DNA of 64,000 nucleotides, taken from the NCBI RefSeq assembly GCF_918698115.1, contig NZ_CAKKLV010000003.1, positions 62,001-126,000 of the forward strand, read 5' to 3'. Source of the DNA: Peribacillus sp. Bi96. GTDB taxonomy: Bacteria; Bacillota; Bacilli; Bacillales; DSM-1321. The stretch's first letter is position 1. The number at the start of each line of letters is the position of its first letter. Below are positions 25,096 to 34,889 of this stretch, in pieces. Both the position numbers and the translations under genes were made by a program. The notes beneath the pieces are model-generated. The model saw nothing but the letters and a program-made list of their open reading frames with translations, was not told the DNA's origin and searched no databases.

Positions 25096-26571
25096 CTATT
25101 GTCTTCGGATCTTTTCAATTTCATCAGCTATGAATTGTACCTGCGTCCCTACAATGACTTGAATGCTTTGAGGACCAACGATATTAATTCCTGCAACCCC
25201 TGTCGAGTTGATTTTATTCTGATCGACAGCTCCCATATTCTCCACTTCAACTCTTAAACGGGTAACGCAATTATCAACAGAAATTACATTATCGTCTCCG
25301 CCTAATGCCTCATAAATCGCAGAAGCCATAGCAAAGAATTTACTCTCATTAGACTCGACTTCACTGCTGGCCGCTTGTACATGCTCTCCTCCACCTTCAA
25401 GCCCATCATCTGGGTCATCAGCTCTACCAGGAGTCATTAAATTGAACTTGGCGATCAAGAAGCGGAATAAGAAATAGTAGATGACAGCAAAAACCAGGCC
25501 TTGAAGCAGTAGCATATAGGGTTCATTTGCCAAGGGCAACCTTGAACTCAAAACAAAGTCAATAAATCCAGCACTAAAACCAAACCCTGCTGTCCAATGG
25601 AAAGTTGCAGCAATAGCTAACGAAATTCCGGTCAATAAGGCGTGCACCACAAAAAGGGCTGGTGCAACAAACATGAAGGCAAATTCCAATGGTTCAGTAA
25701 CTCCTGTAAAAAATGAAGCGAATCCCGCTGCGAGCATTAATGAAGCCACTTGTTTTTTCTTCTTGGTTTTTGCCGAATGGTACATGGCAAGAGCTGCAGC
25801 AGGCAAACCGAACATCATGACAGGAAAGAATCCCGCTTGGTACATGCCTGTGGTTCCTTTTATTCCCTTTCCTGCCCAGAAATTGCCGATATCATTGAGT
25901 CCTATTACATCAAACCAGAATACGGAGTTTAACGCATGATGTAAACCCGTTGGAATCAACAGCCGATTGAAGAACCCATAGAGTCCCGCTCCAGCCGCAC
26001 CTAATTCACTTATACCTTCACCAAATATAACTAACCAGGAGTAGATAAGCGGCCAAACGAAGAATAATATAAGGGAAACCAGCAACATAGCAACAGCAGT
26101 AAGTATGGGGACAAGCCGTTTACCACTAAAGAAAGCGAATGCATCTGGCAGTTCGACCTTACTAAACCGATTATACATAGAGGCTGCGATAAGTCCAGAG
26201 AGAATTCCGACAAATTGATTTCCTATTTCCTCAAATGCTGGATTAACATCTTTAACATCGACTCCCTGCAGCATAGCTACTGATTCTGTCGAAAGCAATG
26301 TCGTTACGACTAGATACGCTACTAACCCGCTCAAAGCGGCTGATCCGTCTTTACCTTTCGACATCCCCAATGCTACCCCTACAGCAAACAGGATAGACAT
26401 ATTGTCAATGATGGAAGAACCAGCTTTGATTAAGAAAGCCGCTAATGGACTTCCCGCTCCCCATCCTGCTGGGTCTATCCAATAGCCGATCCCCATCAAG
26501 ATGGCTGCTGCCGGCAATACGGCTACTGGAAGCATCAAGGAACGACCAATTTTTTGAAGGTATTTTTTCAT
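25096..26571 (-). CDS. PTS EIICB transporter, N-acetylglucosamine type
   Basis: 491 residues: an N-terminal EIIC membrane domain of the glucose/GlcNAc family (about residues 1-370) and a C-terminal EIIB domain with the phospho-cysteine in SVDNCVTRLRV. The two are joined by an acidic linker. No EIIA domain is attached, so phosphate must come from another EIIA. The start MKKYLQKIGRSLMLPVAVLPAAAILMGIGYW is typical of NagE/NagP. The location beside muramic-acid recycling genes supports GlcNAc as substrate: NagZ and NamZ release GlcNAc outside the cell (inference). Glucose-type specificity cannot be excluded. Confidence 0.85.
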   Translation of the reverse strand: MKKYLQKIGRSLMLPVAVLPAAAILMGIGYWIDPAGWGAGSPLAAFLIKAGSSIIDNMSILFAVGVALGMSKGKDGSAALSGLVAYLVVTTLLSTESVAMLQGVDVKDVNPAFEEIGNQFVGILSGLIAASMYNRFSKVELPDAFAFFSGKRLVPILTAVAMLLVSLILFFVWPLIYSWLVIFGEGISELGAAGAGLYGFFNRLLIPTGLHHALNSVFWFDVIGLNDIGNFWAGKGIKGTTGMYQAGFFPVMMFGLPAAALAMYHSAKTKKKKQVASLMLAAGFASFFTGVTEPLEFAFMFVAPALFVVHALLTGISLAIAATFHWTAGFGFSAGFIDFVLSSRLPLANEPYMLLLQGLVFAVIYYFLFRFLIAKFNLMTPGRADDPDDGLEGGGEHVQAASSEVESNESKFFAMASAIYEALGGDDNVISVDNCVTRLRVEVENMGAVDQNKINSTGVAGINIVGPQSIQVIVGTQVQFIADEIEKIRRQ

Positions 26572-26704
26572 CCCGCTTTCCTCCTGACCATTACAGATTT
26601 AGGGTAAACCCCATATTCTATTAGACAACGCTTCCTTCCATTTTAGAACTTCATTTCATATATTAATTTTCATATAACCATTTACTCCTCCTTCAAGTGA
26701 TCCC

Positions 26705-26742
26705 AAAAAAAAGAAAAGTCCAAATTGACTTTTCTTTTTTTT
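26705..26742 (-). terminator. Terminator after namZ
   Basis: Arms AAAAAAAAGAAAAGTC and GACTTTTCTTTTTTT with a 6-base loop; the minus-strand T run follows directly. It lies 6 bases beyond the namZ stop codon. Confidence 0.8.
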
Positions 26743-26747
26743 ACCTT

Positions 26748-27986
26748 TTATTTATAGAGCAAGTAATGTTTGCGAACCTTTTTAAAAGTATCCTGCTTTA
26801 CTTGATATTCTTTCATGATTTCATTTACTGATGAACCATCTTCAATTCGTGACCTTACCCAGCCATTTCCAATCAATAGACTGAAATTGTTTGCTTTGAG
26901 GAATTCAAAATCACCAGGATATAAATCATGAATGGTCTTGATGATGTGAAGTCCAGTAGGTACGGCTTTGAATTCCTCTCTATCCGTTACATAAATTTCC
27001 ACCCCATGGCTTAGTGTACCTGCATGCTTTGAGAACATAGGTGTAAAAGAGGCTGCCCTGAATTTTACGCCAGGTAACCGTAATGCATTTAATTTCCCGG
27101 CAAGTTCATCGCTGTTTATATAAGGAGCACCAATCAATTCGAATGGTTTTGTCGTGCCTCTGCCTTCCGAGACATTCGTCCCCTCGATTAATCCTGTAGC
27201 GGGATATACGAATGTAGTGGAAACTGTCGGCATGTTCGGTGATGGCATAACAAACGGGAGCCCCGTATCGTCATAATCCATATCTCTCTTCCAGCCTTTC
27301 ATCTGGATGACCTTTAGATCTGCTCCAATATTAAATTCCTTATTGAACAACATTGCGAGTTCCCCAACTGTCATCCCATGCTTAAGCGGTATGGGGTACA
27401 AACCAACAAACGATGAGAATTCAGATTCAAGTACCGGTCCATCCACCGACTCCCCGCCTTGTGGGTTCGGACGGTCGAGCACGATAAAGGGGATATCATT
27501 TTCTTTTGCTGCTTCCATTGCATAAGCCATCGTGTAAATGTACGTGTAATAGCGTGTTCCGACATCCTGGATATCAAATACAAGAACCTCAACATCTTTT
27601 AACATTTCAGGCGTCGGTTTTTTCGTTTTACCATATAAGCTATAAACGGGTAACCCTGTTTTTTCATCTATATAATATTCCACACTTGCACCAGCTTGCG
27701 CATCTCCACGAACTCCATGTTCGGGACCAAATAACGCCGTCAACTGAATATCCGGATCGTCATGAAGTAGATCGACGATGCTGTTTAATTTAGAATCGAT
27801 GCCAGTTGGATTCGTAATCAATCCGACTTTTTTTCCTCTTAACACGTTCTTTTCTTCTTTTAAAAGGACTTCAATTCCAGTACTGACTTTTTGTTTTTTC
27901 TTCTCTTTGACAGCCGTTACACTTTTTGAGGAAACGATGCCGAAAGAAAGCAGACAAATGGAAAATATGATCATGATTCTTTTCAA
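26748..27986 (-). CDS. namZ: Exo-beta-N-acetylmuramidase NamZ (DUF1343)
   Basis: 412 residues with a signal peptide (basic start MKRIM, hydrophobic stretch to about residue 24), so exported. The rest is a DUF1343 domain, with landmarks GLITNPTG, LFGPEHGVRGDAQAG, DIQDVGTRYYTYIYTM, VLDRPNPQGG, EGTNVSEGRGTTKPFE and GVEIYVTDR. The B. subtilis member YbbC/NamZ removes MurNAc from the non-reducing end of peptidoglycan glycans (established). It lies 12 bases after nagZ, which supplies such ends by removing GlcNAc. The two are followed by the PTS gene for the released amino sugar. Confidence 0.92.
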   Translation of the reverse strand: MKRIMIIFSICLLSFGIVSSKSVTAVKEKKKQKVSTGIEVLLKEEKNVLRGKKVGLITNPTGIDSKLNSIVDLLHDDPDIQLTALFGPEHGVRGDAQAGASVEYYIDEKTGLPVYSLYGKTKKPTPEMLKDVEVLVFDIQDVGTRYYTYIYTMAYAMEAAKENDIPFIVLDRPNPQGGESVDGPVLESEFSSFVGLYPIPLKHGMTVGELAMLFNKEFNIGADLKVIQMKGWKRDMDYDDTGLPFVMPSPNMPTVSTTFVYPATGLIEGTNVSEGRGTTKPFELIGAPYINSDELAGKLNALRLPGVKFRAASFTPMFSKHAGTLSHGVEIYVTDREEFKAVPTGLHIIKTIHDLYPGDFEFLKANNFSLLIGNGWVRSRIEDGSSVNEIMKEYQVKQDTFKKVRKHYLLYK

Positions 27987-27998
27987 TTTGTTTCCCCC

Positions 27999-29939
27999 TT
28001 ATTTATTAATGGGTTTTCCTGATTTTATATCTAATCCATATCCAAATTTATAAAGACTTTCAGAGGGATTAGTCACTGATGGTATATCGACAGGTAAAGC
28101 GCCTTTAGGTTTTGATTCTCCAAAAATCGTCGAGATGCCTGCAGGAATATTAGGCTGTCGATAACGCCCATTAGAATAACCTTTATATCCATATACAGCA
28201 AGCACCGCTTTCGCTTCCTCAAAGTTTGCAACGTCATAAGGGTTTCTTAAACTCATTAAAACAAATTCTTTATCTTTCTTCTTCGCTTGATTCATGACCG
28301 CTCTTGGAAAGGCTGTTGCCCACTTTGAAGGCTCTTGAATGCTATCATCGATCACACCATCCTTGATAGCCGGATCGTTTTTGACAATATAGGAACCAGT
28401 TATGACAAAGTCTGTCTCATCAATAAGTCTTGCCACTTGATCTGTAAATGATTTTCCCGAGAAACTCATACCCGATACTTGCACTTTTTTTATTTTCTTT
28501 TTCTCAGCTAATTCGCTGATGCTCCTTTTCATTGATTCAACTTGGTCATCAAAAGGAGCAAGAACTAAAACTTTATCATTTTTCTTAGGTTTGAACGGCA
28601 ATGTTCTGCCTTCATTTTTCAATAGAGTGATGGCATCCTCCGCGATTTCCCTTTCTTTTTTCAAATGATCTTTATTTCCGACCACTTGAAGCGCGGTTTT
28701 GATTTTTTTATCGATTGGCGTTTTATCAGGGTTTAAAATCCCTCTTTTCTTTTTTAAATTCAGTATCCTCGTTACAGATTGATTCACTTGATCTAGAGGA
28801 ATTTCCCCGCTTTCCACTGCTGCCTTCACCGCATTGAATACAGAGGTGATATTTTTTTCCATTTGAAGCGAATTTACTTGTGCAGGCATCAAGGCAATGT
28901 CGACTCCCGATTTCAGGGCAAGGACCACGGCTTCTTCCTGTCCGAAATTGTCTGCAATGGCTTGCATATTCAGAGCATCTGTAACCACAACGCCGTCAAA
29001 ACCCATTTCTTCACGTAATAGACCTGTGATGACCTTATGTGACAATGTTGCAGGAACCATAATTTCTTGTCCGTCTTTTTTACTGATATACGTAGTGTCA
29101 TCGAATGAAGGAAATTGAACATGTGCAGTCATCATCATATCCACTCCAGCATCGATGGCTCTTTGAAAGGGAACCAACTCGATGGAACGCAACCGCTCTT
29201 TATCATGAGAAACAAGAGGGAGACCATAATGACTATCGACCGCTGTATCTCCATGGCCAGGGAAATGCTTGGTGGTTGCTATCATGTTCTGATTTTGCAA
29301 TCCTTTTATCGTCTGAATGCCAAGCTTTGATACAAGTTCTGGATCAGAGCTGAAGGATCGAACGCCAATAACTGGATTTCCGGGATTATTATTGACGTCG
29401 ACAGACGGACCAAAATTCACATTTATGCCGAGTGACGATAGTTCCCGTCCAATAATTTCTCCAGTTTTATAAGCGTAACTCTCTTCTCTGGCTGCACCAA
29501 GTGCCATATTACCAGGAAGGTTCGTTCCAGTTTGAAGGCGAGTTACGATTCCTCCTTCCTGATCAATCGTTATAAACAGCGGAAGGTCTGGGCTTGCCAT
29601 CTGTAAACCATCGGTTAGCCGTACCGTTTGTTCGGTATCGACTACATTCTCAGCAAACAGGATCACACCGCCTAGATGATACTTTTTAATGATGCTTGCA
29701 ACTTCAGCGTTCATTTCAATGAACCCTGTGGCCCTCCCTTCTCCTTCTTTCTGCCAATTACGAAAATCCGGCATGAGCATTTGACCGACTTTTTCATCCA
29801 CCGTCATGTTTTCTACGATCTCCTGAATATCCAATGCTGGTTTTTCATTCTCTAAACCCTTTGCTGTCGCATTCCCACCAAGAAAGGATATAACCAAGAA
29901 TACTGCAATCCCAGCAGAGGCCCATTTTTTCTTTAACAT
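27999..29939 (-). CDS. nagZ: Beta-N-acetylglucosaminidase NagZ (GH3), secreted
   Basis: 646 residues from the ATG at 29939 with GGAGG upstream. A signal peptide ends near ATAKG (about residue 27). The GH3 barrel (about 40-400) contains the NagZ signature [14 protein letters not shown], with the Asp-His dyad acting as acid/base, and the nucleophile Asp in [13 protein letters not shown]-terminal domain (about 420-640) is present, as in Gram-positive NagZ/YbbD; Gram-negative NagZ lacks it. It cleaves GlcNAc from muropeptides or glycan ends outside the cell. It is first in the nagZ-namZ unit. Confidence 0.93.
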   Translation of the reverse strand: MLKKKWASAGIAVFLVISFLGGNATAKGLENEKPALDIQEIVENMTVDEKVGQMLMPDFRNWQKEGEGRATGFIEMNAEVASIIKKYHLGGVILFAENVVDTEQTVRLTDGLQMASPDLPLFITIDQEGGIVTRLQTGTNLPGNMALGAAREESYAYKTGEIIGRELSSLGINVNFGPSVDVNNNPGNPVIGVRSFSSDPELVSKLGIQTIKGLQNQNMIATTKHFPGHGDTAVDSHYGLPLVSHDKERLRSIELVPFQRAIDAGVDMMMTAHVQFPSFDDTTYISKKDGQEIMVPATLSHKVITGLLREEMGFDGVVVTDALNMQAIADNFGQEEAVVLALKSGVDIALMPAQVNSLQMEKNITSVFNAVKAAVESGEIPLDQVNQSVTRILNLKKKRGILNPDKTPIDKKIKTALQVVGNKDHLKKEREIAEDAITLLKNEGRTLPFKPKKNDKVLVLAPFDDQVESMKRSISELAEKKKIKKVQVSGMSFSGKSFTDQVARLIDETDFVITGSYIVKNDPAIKDGVIDDSIQEPSKWATAFPRAVMNQAKKKDKEFVLMSLRNPYDVANFEEAKAVLAVYGYKGYSNGRYRQPNIPAGISTIFGESKPKGALPVDIPSVTNPSESLYKFGYGLDIKSGKPINK

Positions 29940-30051
29940 TAGGGTTCCTCCTTTATACTTTTTTAGTTCTTGTATCAACACTTCCATGCCCACTACAATG
30001 AAAGAGTTAAAAAAGAAAGTAAAGTACCTGTATGGATCCTCTAAAGAAAAC

Positions 30052-30081
30052 AGGCGGAATCCACGATCATTTCAGCCGCCT
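30052..30081 (-). terminator. Possible terminator after mupG
   Basis: Arms AGGCGG/CCGCCT with an 18-base loop, followed on the minus strand by TGTTTTC, about 70 bases downstream of mupG. Short stem and long loop make this a weak call; it would separate the murQRP-mupG unit from nagZ-namZ. Confidence 0.4.
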
Positions 30082-30150
30082 TTCTTTAACACGCCTTCAT
30101 GTCAAAATGGGAAATACCCCGCTTACCCCAGAATCATTGATCGTTGGAAC

Positions 30151-31167
30151 TCACTGGCCTTCACTTTTCAGAACTATGGATTGACCAGGTTTTAGAAGGG
30201 CCAGCAGGGGCAGATCTTCTTCTATAACTTGCCCTATCACATTGACTCGATGATCTTCCCCCATATCTTTCTTGCAAATTTGAACCTCTCCCCGATACCG
30301 TCCGTATGCGTCATTGTCCATCGTTATGGATCCAAGGCTGCGTGCAACTGTATTACTCGGCTCAATATTCGCTGTGACCCGGGTATTTTGCAGCCGGTAA
30401 ACATGTTGAGAAACATCTGGCCTCAATTTGTACTGACGGCTGTGCAAAATTCCGGATTTCATTCTAATAGATAGAATATTTTGTTTTTTGTAGGCCGATA
30501 GATTCTCAAGTAAATCATTCTCCGTTCCTTGATCTCCAACGAAAACTCCTTCGACATATTGAAACAGCTCAACACCGGCAGCGTAAGGATTCATCAGCCT
30601 GTGTTTTTCAAGCGTCGGGAGCCCGTCATGCAAAGGCCCGCGTTTATTCCCTGCACCCGGGATAAAAGCAAAAATCGGTATCCCGTATTTCTTGAACATC
30701 CGATTTTGTTCATGAAAGAATTCTTCCTCAAGGCCCGTTTCACGCCTTGGATAAAAGTTATGCCAAGCTATCAATCTTTCCGGTTCCACTCCGCTTTGAA
30801 GCACGGCTAGAAGTTCATCTTCAGTCAACGTACTTGCGTTTAGTGAAAGGGAAAATATCTTTGACAAAGATGTAACCGTTTCTTGGTCAAACCCATCATC
30901 AAGCCGAATTCCTTTAACTCCTAATGGCAATAAATCCGTTAATTTACAGATTCCCAAATGATCGAGCGTGTTTAATGAGACATCTGCATGAATTTCCATT
31001 CCATAAGATTCCGAGAGCTTTAAAAGTTCGATCATTCTCTTTACGAGATCACCCTTCTCTTCAGGAATATGAAGCGAGGTAAACGCTCGCTTCACTCCTA
31101 TGTTAGCAGCATGAATGATTTGGGCTTCTGCATGTGGATCCTGTAGATAAAAAGAGATTCCAATCAC
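30151..31167 (-). CDS. mupG: 6-phospho-N-acetylmuramidase MupG (DUF871)
   Basis: 338 residues of the DUF871/MupG family: an N-terminal barrel starting MIGISFYL with TSLHIPEEKGD, and a C-terminal cyclophilin-like domain (about 240-338). The Staphylococcus aureus enzyme splits cytoplasmic MurNAc-6P-GlcNAc into MurNAc-6P and GlcNAc (established). It overlaps the murP stop codon by four bases, so the two are translationally coupled. This gives the cell a route for imported disaccharide in addition to the extracellular NagZ/NamZ route. Confidence 0.9.
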   Translation of the reverse strand: MIGISFYLQDPHAEAQIIHAANIGVKRAFTSLHIPEEKGDLVKRMIELLKLSESYGMEIHADVSLNTLDHLGICKLTDLLPLGVKGIRLDDGFDQETVTSLSKIFSLSLNASTLTEDELLAVLQSGVEPERLIAWHNFYPRRETGLEEEFFHEQNRMFKKYGIPIFAFIPGAGNKRGPLHDGLPTLEKHRLMNPYAAGVELFQYVEGVFVGDQGTENDLLENLSAYKKQNILSIRMKSGILHSRQYKLRPDVSQHVYRLQNTRVTANIEPSNTVARSLGSITMDNDAYGRYRGEVQICKKDMGEDHRVNVIGQVIEEDLPLLALLKPGQSIVLKSEGQ

Positions 31168-32531
31168 TTGAATTCAACCGCCATTTCATCTTTAAATCCA
31201 AACAAATAGGTAAAAATAAATCCTGCTACGTAGGATAGGAGCAATCCAGCCAAAAACAGTCCGATTTGATTAGCATGCACTAAAAAGGTAAGCGGCAGTC
31301 CAGATACACCGATGGCCGATGTCGCAATTCCGAAATGAGCTTGGAATGCTCCCCCTACTCCTGCACCTAAACAGGCGGTTAAAAAAGGCCTGCCAAGTGG
31401 CAGCGTCACTCCAAATATAAGGGGTTCGCCGATACCAAGCATTCCTGACGGAAGTCCGCCGCCGATTGCTCTTTTTAAACTCGCTTTCTTTGTTTTCATG
31501 TAGATGGCAAATGCCGCGCCTACTTGGCCCGCACCTCCCATGGCCAAAATGGGAAGAAGGGGATCATCTCCAATCGAATTGATCAATTCTAGATGAACAG
31601 GCGTCAAACCTTGATGTAAACCAGTTATGACAAGAGGAAGGAAGGCCGCACCAAGCACGAATCCAGCTACAACACCACCGAAATCCAATACATTCAATAA
31701 CCCTGTCGTAATGGCATCCGATAAAAATCCGCCTACCGGCATAAACACAATGTACGTAACAATCCCAGTAATGAGCAAAGCGAAGGTTGGCGTCAAAATG
31801 ATATCCAGTGATTGTGGAATGAATTTCCTGACCTGTTTTTCCACCAAAGCTATAAATATCGCGGCAAAGAGGACTCCTATTAACCCTCCGCGGCCAGGGA
31901 GCAAATTTTCACCGAATAATGAAATGTCGCCGACGGCCGGATTGATGACCAAGATACCCGCCAGTGCCCCAAGTGCGGGGGAACCACCGTATTCCTTTGC
32001 TGCATTCGTCCCCACCAAAATTCCCAAGTAGGCAAACAACCCAGATCCGATAACGGTTAAAATGATAGCTACTTGCGATTCTGCTGCAAGCCAGCCCGCT
32101 TGAACGATCGCTTTTGTAATTCCGGTTATCAAACCTGATGCTACTAATGCGGGAATGAGAGGAATGAATATACTTGCAATCCTGCGTAAGAATAGTTTAA
32201 AAGGTTTCGCGTTTTTCCTATTAATCTCTGATTTGTTCTTCGAGGCCATTTCTTTTAAGTTCAAGCCGTCAGAAAACGCTAAAAGCTTTTCGAATTCTGT
32301 ATGAACCTTATTCACCACGCCTGGTCCTAATACGATTTGTATCGTTTCTTCTTCAATGATACCAAGAACGCCTTCCGTATTTTTTATTTCTTCCATGTTT
32401 ATTTGTGAACGATCGATTGGCAATACCCTTAGTCTGGTCATGCAATGTGCTGCTGATGCTACATTTGATGCCCCGCCCAATTTCCCCAATAACTCTTCTG
32501 CTAAACTGGTGTACTTATCTCCCTTGCCCAT
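31164..32531 (-). CDS. murP: MurNAc-type PTS EIIBC transporter MurP
   Basis: 455 residues: an N-terminal EIIB domain with the phospho-cysteine in AAHCMTRLRV (about residue 29), then an EIIC membrane domain of the sucrose/MurNAc family (about 110-450). There is no EIIA. In MurP proteins this arrangement imports MurNAc or MurNAc-GlcNAc as the 6-phosphate (established). Specificity is assigned from the neighbours murQ, murR and mupG. It lies 33 bases after murR. Confidence 0.9.
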   Translation of the reverse strand: MGKGDKYTSLAEELLGKLGGASNVASAAHCMTRLRVLPIDRSQINMEEIKNTEGVLGIIEEETIQIVLGPGVVNKVHTEFEKLLAFSDGLNLKEMASKNKSEINRKNAKPFKLFLRRIASIFIPLIPALVASGLITGITKAIVQAGWLAAESQVAIILTVIGSGLFAYLGILVGTNAAKEYGGSPALGALAGILVINPAVGDISLFGENLLPGRGGLIGVLFAAIFIALVEKQVRKFIPQSLDIILTPTFALLITGIVTYIVFMPVGGFLSDAITTGLLNVLDFGGVVAGFVLGAAFLPLVITGLHQGLTPVHLELINSIGDDPLLPILAMGGAGQVGAAFAIYMKTKKASLKRAIGGGLPSGMLGIGEPLIFGVTLPLGRPFLTACLGAGVGGAFQAHFGIATSAIGVSGLPLTFLVHANQIGLFLAGLLLSYVAGFIFTYLFGFKDEMAVEFK

Positions 32532-32564
32532 TCAAAAGCCCCCTTTTCCAATATTTCGAAATGT

Positions 32565-33422
32565 TCATTTATATCGATCTGTCATCGATTTAATTGCAGC
32601 TTTTGTGTTATCAATATATTGGACAGTTTCTTCATATTGCTCTGAAGCCATCCCCAAAAACAAAATATCAATCATATATAACTGTGCCAATCGTGAGGAT
32701 GTTGCAGCACTTCGAAACGGTGCTTCATTTGAAAAGGATGTATATAGCGTCGCATCACACAACGAAGATACCGTTGTTTGACCAAAATGAGTCAGTCCGA
32801 TCGTTTTGACCCCACGTTCTTTTGCTAGCTTCAGGATATTGACAACTTCAGGTGTTTCACCGGAAAATGAAATGGCAAAAACAATGTCATTTACATCAGC
32901 ATTGGCAATCAAGGTTGCAACTAAATGCATATCTGTAAAAGCCGTTGCCCCTCTATTGATTCGAAGCAATTTTTGCTGGGCGTCTGCAGCGACAATATGA
33001 GAGGCACCCACTCCACAAAAGTGGACGGTTTTAGCGTTCAGCATCAGCGTAATCGCATGTTTGAGATTGTTGTGATCGATGATTTCAGATGTGTCGCGAA
33101 TGGTCTGAATCGAATTACTCGTCGTTTTTTCTACAATCCGATACAGTGATTCCAAAGGCTCGATATCCCGGTAGCCCTGTTCAACAGTCTTCATCAAGTC
33201 TCCAGCTATCCGTATTTTTAAATCTTGAAATCCTTTTACTCCGAGCGATTTACATAACCTAATAACGGCAGCCCCGCTTGTTTTAGCAGAAGTACTCAAT
33301 TCCTGTACAGTGCTATTCACCACTTCATGAGGATTTTGAAGAATATATTCTGCTAGTTTTTGTTCCGATTGCGGGAGCTTGCTCAACATCGTCTGTATAA
33401 TGGATAATCCTCCTGTAGCCAT
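32565..33422 (-). CDS. murR: RpiR-family regulator MurR
   Basis: 285 residues: an N-terminal RpiR helix-turn-helix (LSTSAKTSGAAVIRLCKSLGVKG) and a C-terminal SIS sugar-phosphate domain (VHFCGVGASHIVA, then FAISFSGETPEVV). MurR proteins repress murQ/murP operons and respond to MurNAc-6-phosphate (established). It lies 11 bases after murQ in the same operon. TGAAAT-type palindromes upstream of murQ are likely operators. Confidence 0.92.
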   Translation of the reverse strand: MATGGLSIIQTMLSKLPQSEQKLAEYILQNPHEVVNSTVQELSTSAKTSGAAVIRLCKSLGVKGFQDLKIRIAGDLMKTVEQGYRDIEPLESLYRIVEKTTSNSIQTIRDTSEIIDHNNLKHAITLMLNAKTVHFCGVGASHIVAADAQQKLLRINRGATAFTDMHLVATLIANADVNDIVFAISFSGETPEVVNILKLAKERGVKTIGLTHFGQTTVSSLCDATLYTSFSNEAPFRSAATSSRLAQLYMIDILFLGMASEQYEETVQYIDNTKAAIKSMTDRYK

Positions 33423-33433
33423 TGCACCTCTCC

Positions 33434-34348
33434 TTAATCTTCATAGATCGAGATGGCTTTTCTGACATCTCCATCCGCTTTTTCTAGTAACTCCATTGCT
33501 TTAACATAATCTGTTGACGTTTTTATCATGACAATTGCTGGTTTAACTTGATTATTTGCTTTTTCAAGCATTTTAGAGGCATGATCATAATCAGCATCCG
33601 TTACAGTTTCGATCATGCTGATGGCACGATCCTTCAGTTTTTGATTGCTTACCTTTACATCAACCATCAGATTTTCATACACTTTTCCCACTCGGATCAT
33701 GGTAGCCGTTGAAATCATATTGAGGACCATTTTCTGAGCGGTTGCCGCTTTCATCCTTGTGGAACCTGTTAAAACTTCTGGTCCGACCACCACTTCAATC
33801 CCTATATCAGCTTCTTCTGTGATGCTCGCATTTTCATTGCACGATAAAGCCACCGCTTTTGCCCCAACTTTTCTTGCATAACGTAAAGCCCCTCTCACAT
33901 AAGGGGTACGGCCGCTTGCCGCAATGCCAATAACCGTATCATCCGCTGTAAGATCCACGTCCATTAAATCACATTCCCCAAACTCTTCTTTATCCTCCGC
34001 TCCCTCAATGGCCCGAACAAACGCCTTTTCCCCTCCTGCGATTATTCCCAGCACCATTTCAGGTGGTACGCTGAAAGTCGGCGGACATTCCACGGCATCA
34101 AGAACACCGAGTCTTCCGCTCGTTCCTGCCCCAATGTATATGAGTCTCCCTCCTTTCTTTATCGATTCACAAGCCCATTCAACTACTGTTCTAATTTCCG
34201 GCAAAACTTCCTGGACGGCTGCTGCCACTTTTAGATCTTCCTTATTGATTGCTGAGATGATTTCCAACGTATTCATGCGATCGATGTTCATCGTCCCTTC
34301 ATTTCTCAATTCAGTCGTTAATGAACGCAGATGTTCTTCCATAGACAA
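33434..34348 (-). CDS. murQ: N-acetylmuramic acid 6-phosphate etherase MurQ
   Basis: 304 residues, full length. The SIS fold shows [23 protein letters not shown], which contains the etherase Glu, and [16 protein letters not shown] small helical C-terminal domain ends near [11 protein letters not shown]. MurQ removes the lactyl ether of MurNAc-6P, giving GlcNAc-6P and D-lactate in the cytoplasm (established). It is first in the murQ-murR-murP-mupG operon. The start is TTG at 34348, well placed after AGGAGG, or the ATG two codons later. Confidence 0.95.
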   Translation of the reverse strand: MSMEEHLRSLTTELRNEGTMNIDRMNTLEIISAINKEDLKVAAAVQEVLPEIRTVVEWACESIKKGGRLIYIGAGTSGRLGVLDAVECPPTFSVPPEMVLGIIAGGEKAFVRAIEGAEDKEEFGECDLMDVDLTADDTVIGIAASGRTPYVRGALRYARKVGAKAVALSCNENASITEEADIGIEVVVGPEVLTGSTRMKAATAQKMVLNMISTATMIRVGKVYENLMVDVKVSNQKLKDRAISMIETVTDADYDHASKMLEKANNQVKPAIVMIKTSTDYVKAMELLEKADGDVRKAISIYED

Positions 34349-34375
34349 ATAAGTCCTCCTATTATTCTTCTCTTA

Positions 34376-34420
34376 AATATAATTTCATTTTTTAATAGAT
34401 AAAATTGAAATTATATTTCA
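34376..34420. promoter_or_regulatory. Palindromes upstream of murQ, candidate MurR operators
   Basis: Two overlapping symmetries are present. TGAAAT-N3-ATTTCA is perfect at 34406-34420. AATATAATTTCA (34376-34387) is perfectly inverted at 34406-34417. Three related half-sites within 45 bases, directly upstream of the operon that encodes MurR, fit a multi-site RpiR operator (inference). Confidence 0.5.
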
Positions 34421-34432
34421 TATTATATTCAA

Positions 34433-34446
34433 TGATAACGCTTTCA
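34433..34446 (-). promoter_or_regulatory. Perfect cre box upstream of murQ
   Basis: Minus-strand TGAAAGCGTTATCA matches the CcpA consensus TGWAANCGNTNWCA at every position. It lies about 85 bases upstream of murQ, so CcpA repression of amino-sugar recycling in the presence of glucose is likely (site seen; binding inferred). Confidence 0.8.
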
Positions 34447-34767
34447 TTACTTAAGGACAAGATATTTTTGTAATAATTGTAAGATATAGATCATTCCCCT
34501 TAAAAACCCAAGCGCACCAGTATCTCTCTTTGGAATCAAATAAAAAGCCTTACATGGATCTGGCTACTTTATCAAGTCGCCGCCGTTCCATTTCTTTACT
34601 TAATAGGCACTGGCAATCACGATATCAAACAACATTCTCTTTTGCAGGTAACATGGCTGCCATCTAGATAAATTCACTCCAAGCTTGAAATAATGGAGTA
34701 TATTGCCGTTATCTACTCTATCATCGGAGCTTCCTATTTTTGGCACTCCCGATTTTTTCAAAAAAAA
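34447..34767. other. Intergenic stretch between liv terminator and murQ promoter
   Basis: About 320 bases with no supported gene. A weak hairpin (GCC/GGC around 34548-34570, TTTTTATTT on the minus strand) is present. Nothing else was recognised. Confidence 0.35.
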
Positions 34768-34803
34768 CGTGTACATTGCCCCTCCAAATGGACAACGTAC
34801 ACG
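34768..34803 (-). terminator. Terminator after the liv operon
   Basis: Arms CGTGTACATTG and CAACGTACACG (one mismatch) with a 14-base loop; the minus strand continues with eight T. It lies about 87 bases after the substrate-binding protein stop. Confidence 0.75.
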
Positions 34804-34889
34804 TACAAGAAATATACCAATATGCTAATCTAGGACACTGCGTCTAAATAATATCGACTTTGATGGACAAGCCCCATCCCTTTTTCCCC

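Noticed and set aside
26624-26637. cre box upstream of the PTS gene
   Set aside because: The best match (AGGAAGCGTTGTCT) has three mismatches at fixed positions of the consensus.
34447-34767. Possible decayed gene between liv and mur operons
   Set aside because: Short translated pieces on the minus strand did not resemble any family clearly enough to call.
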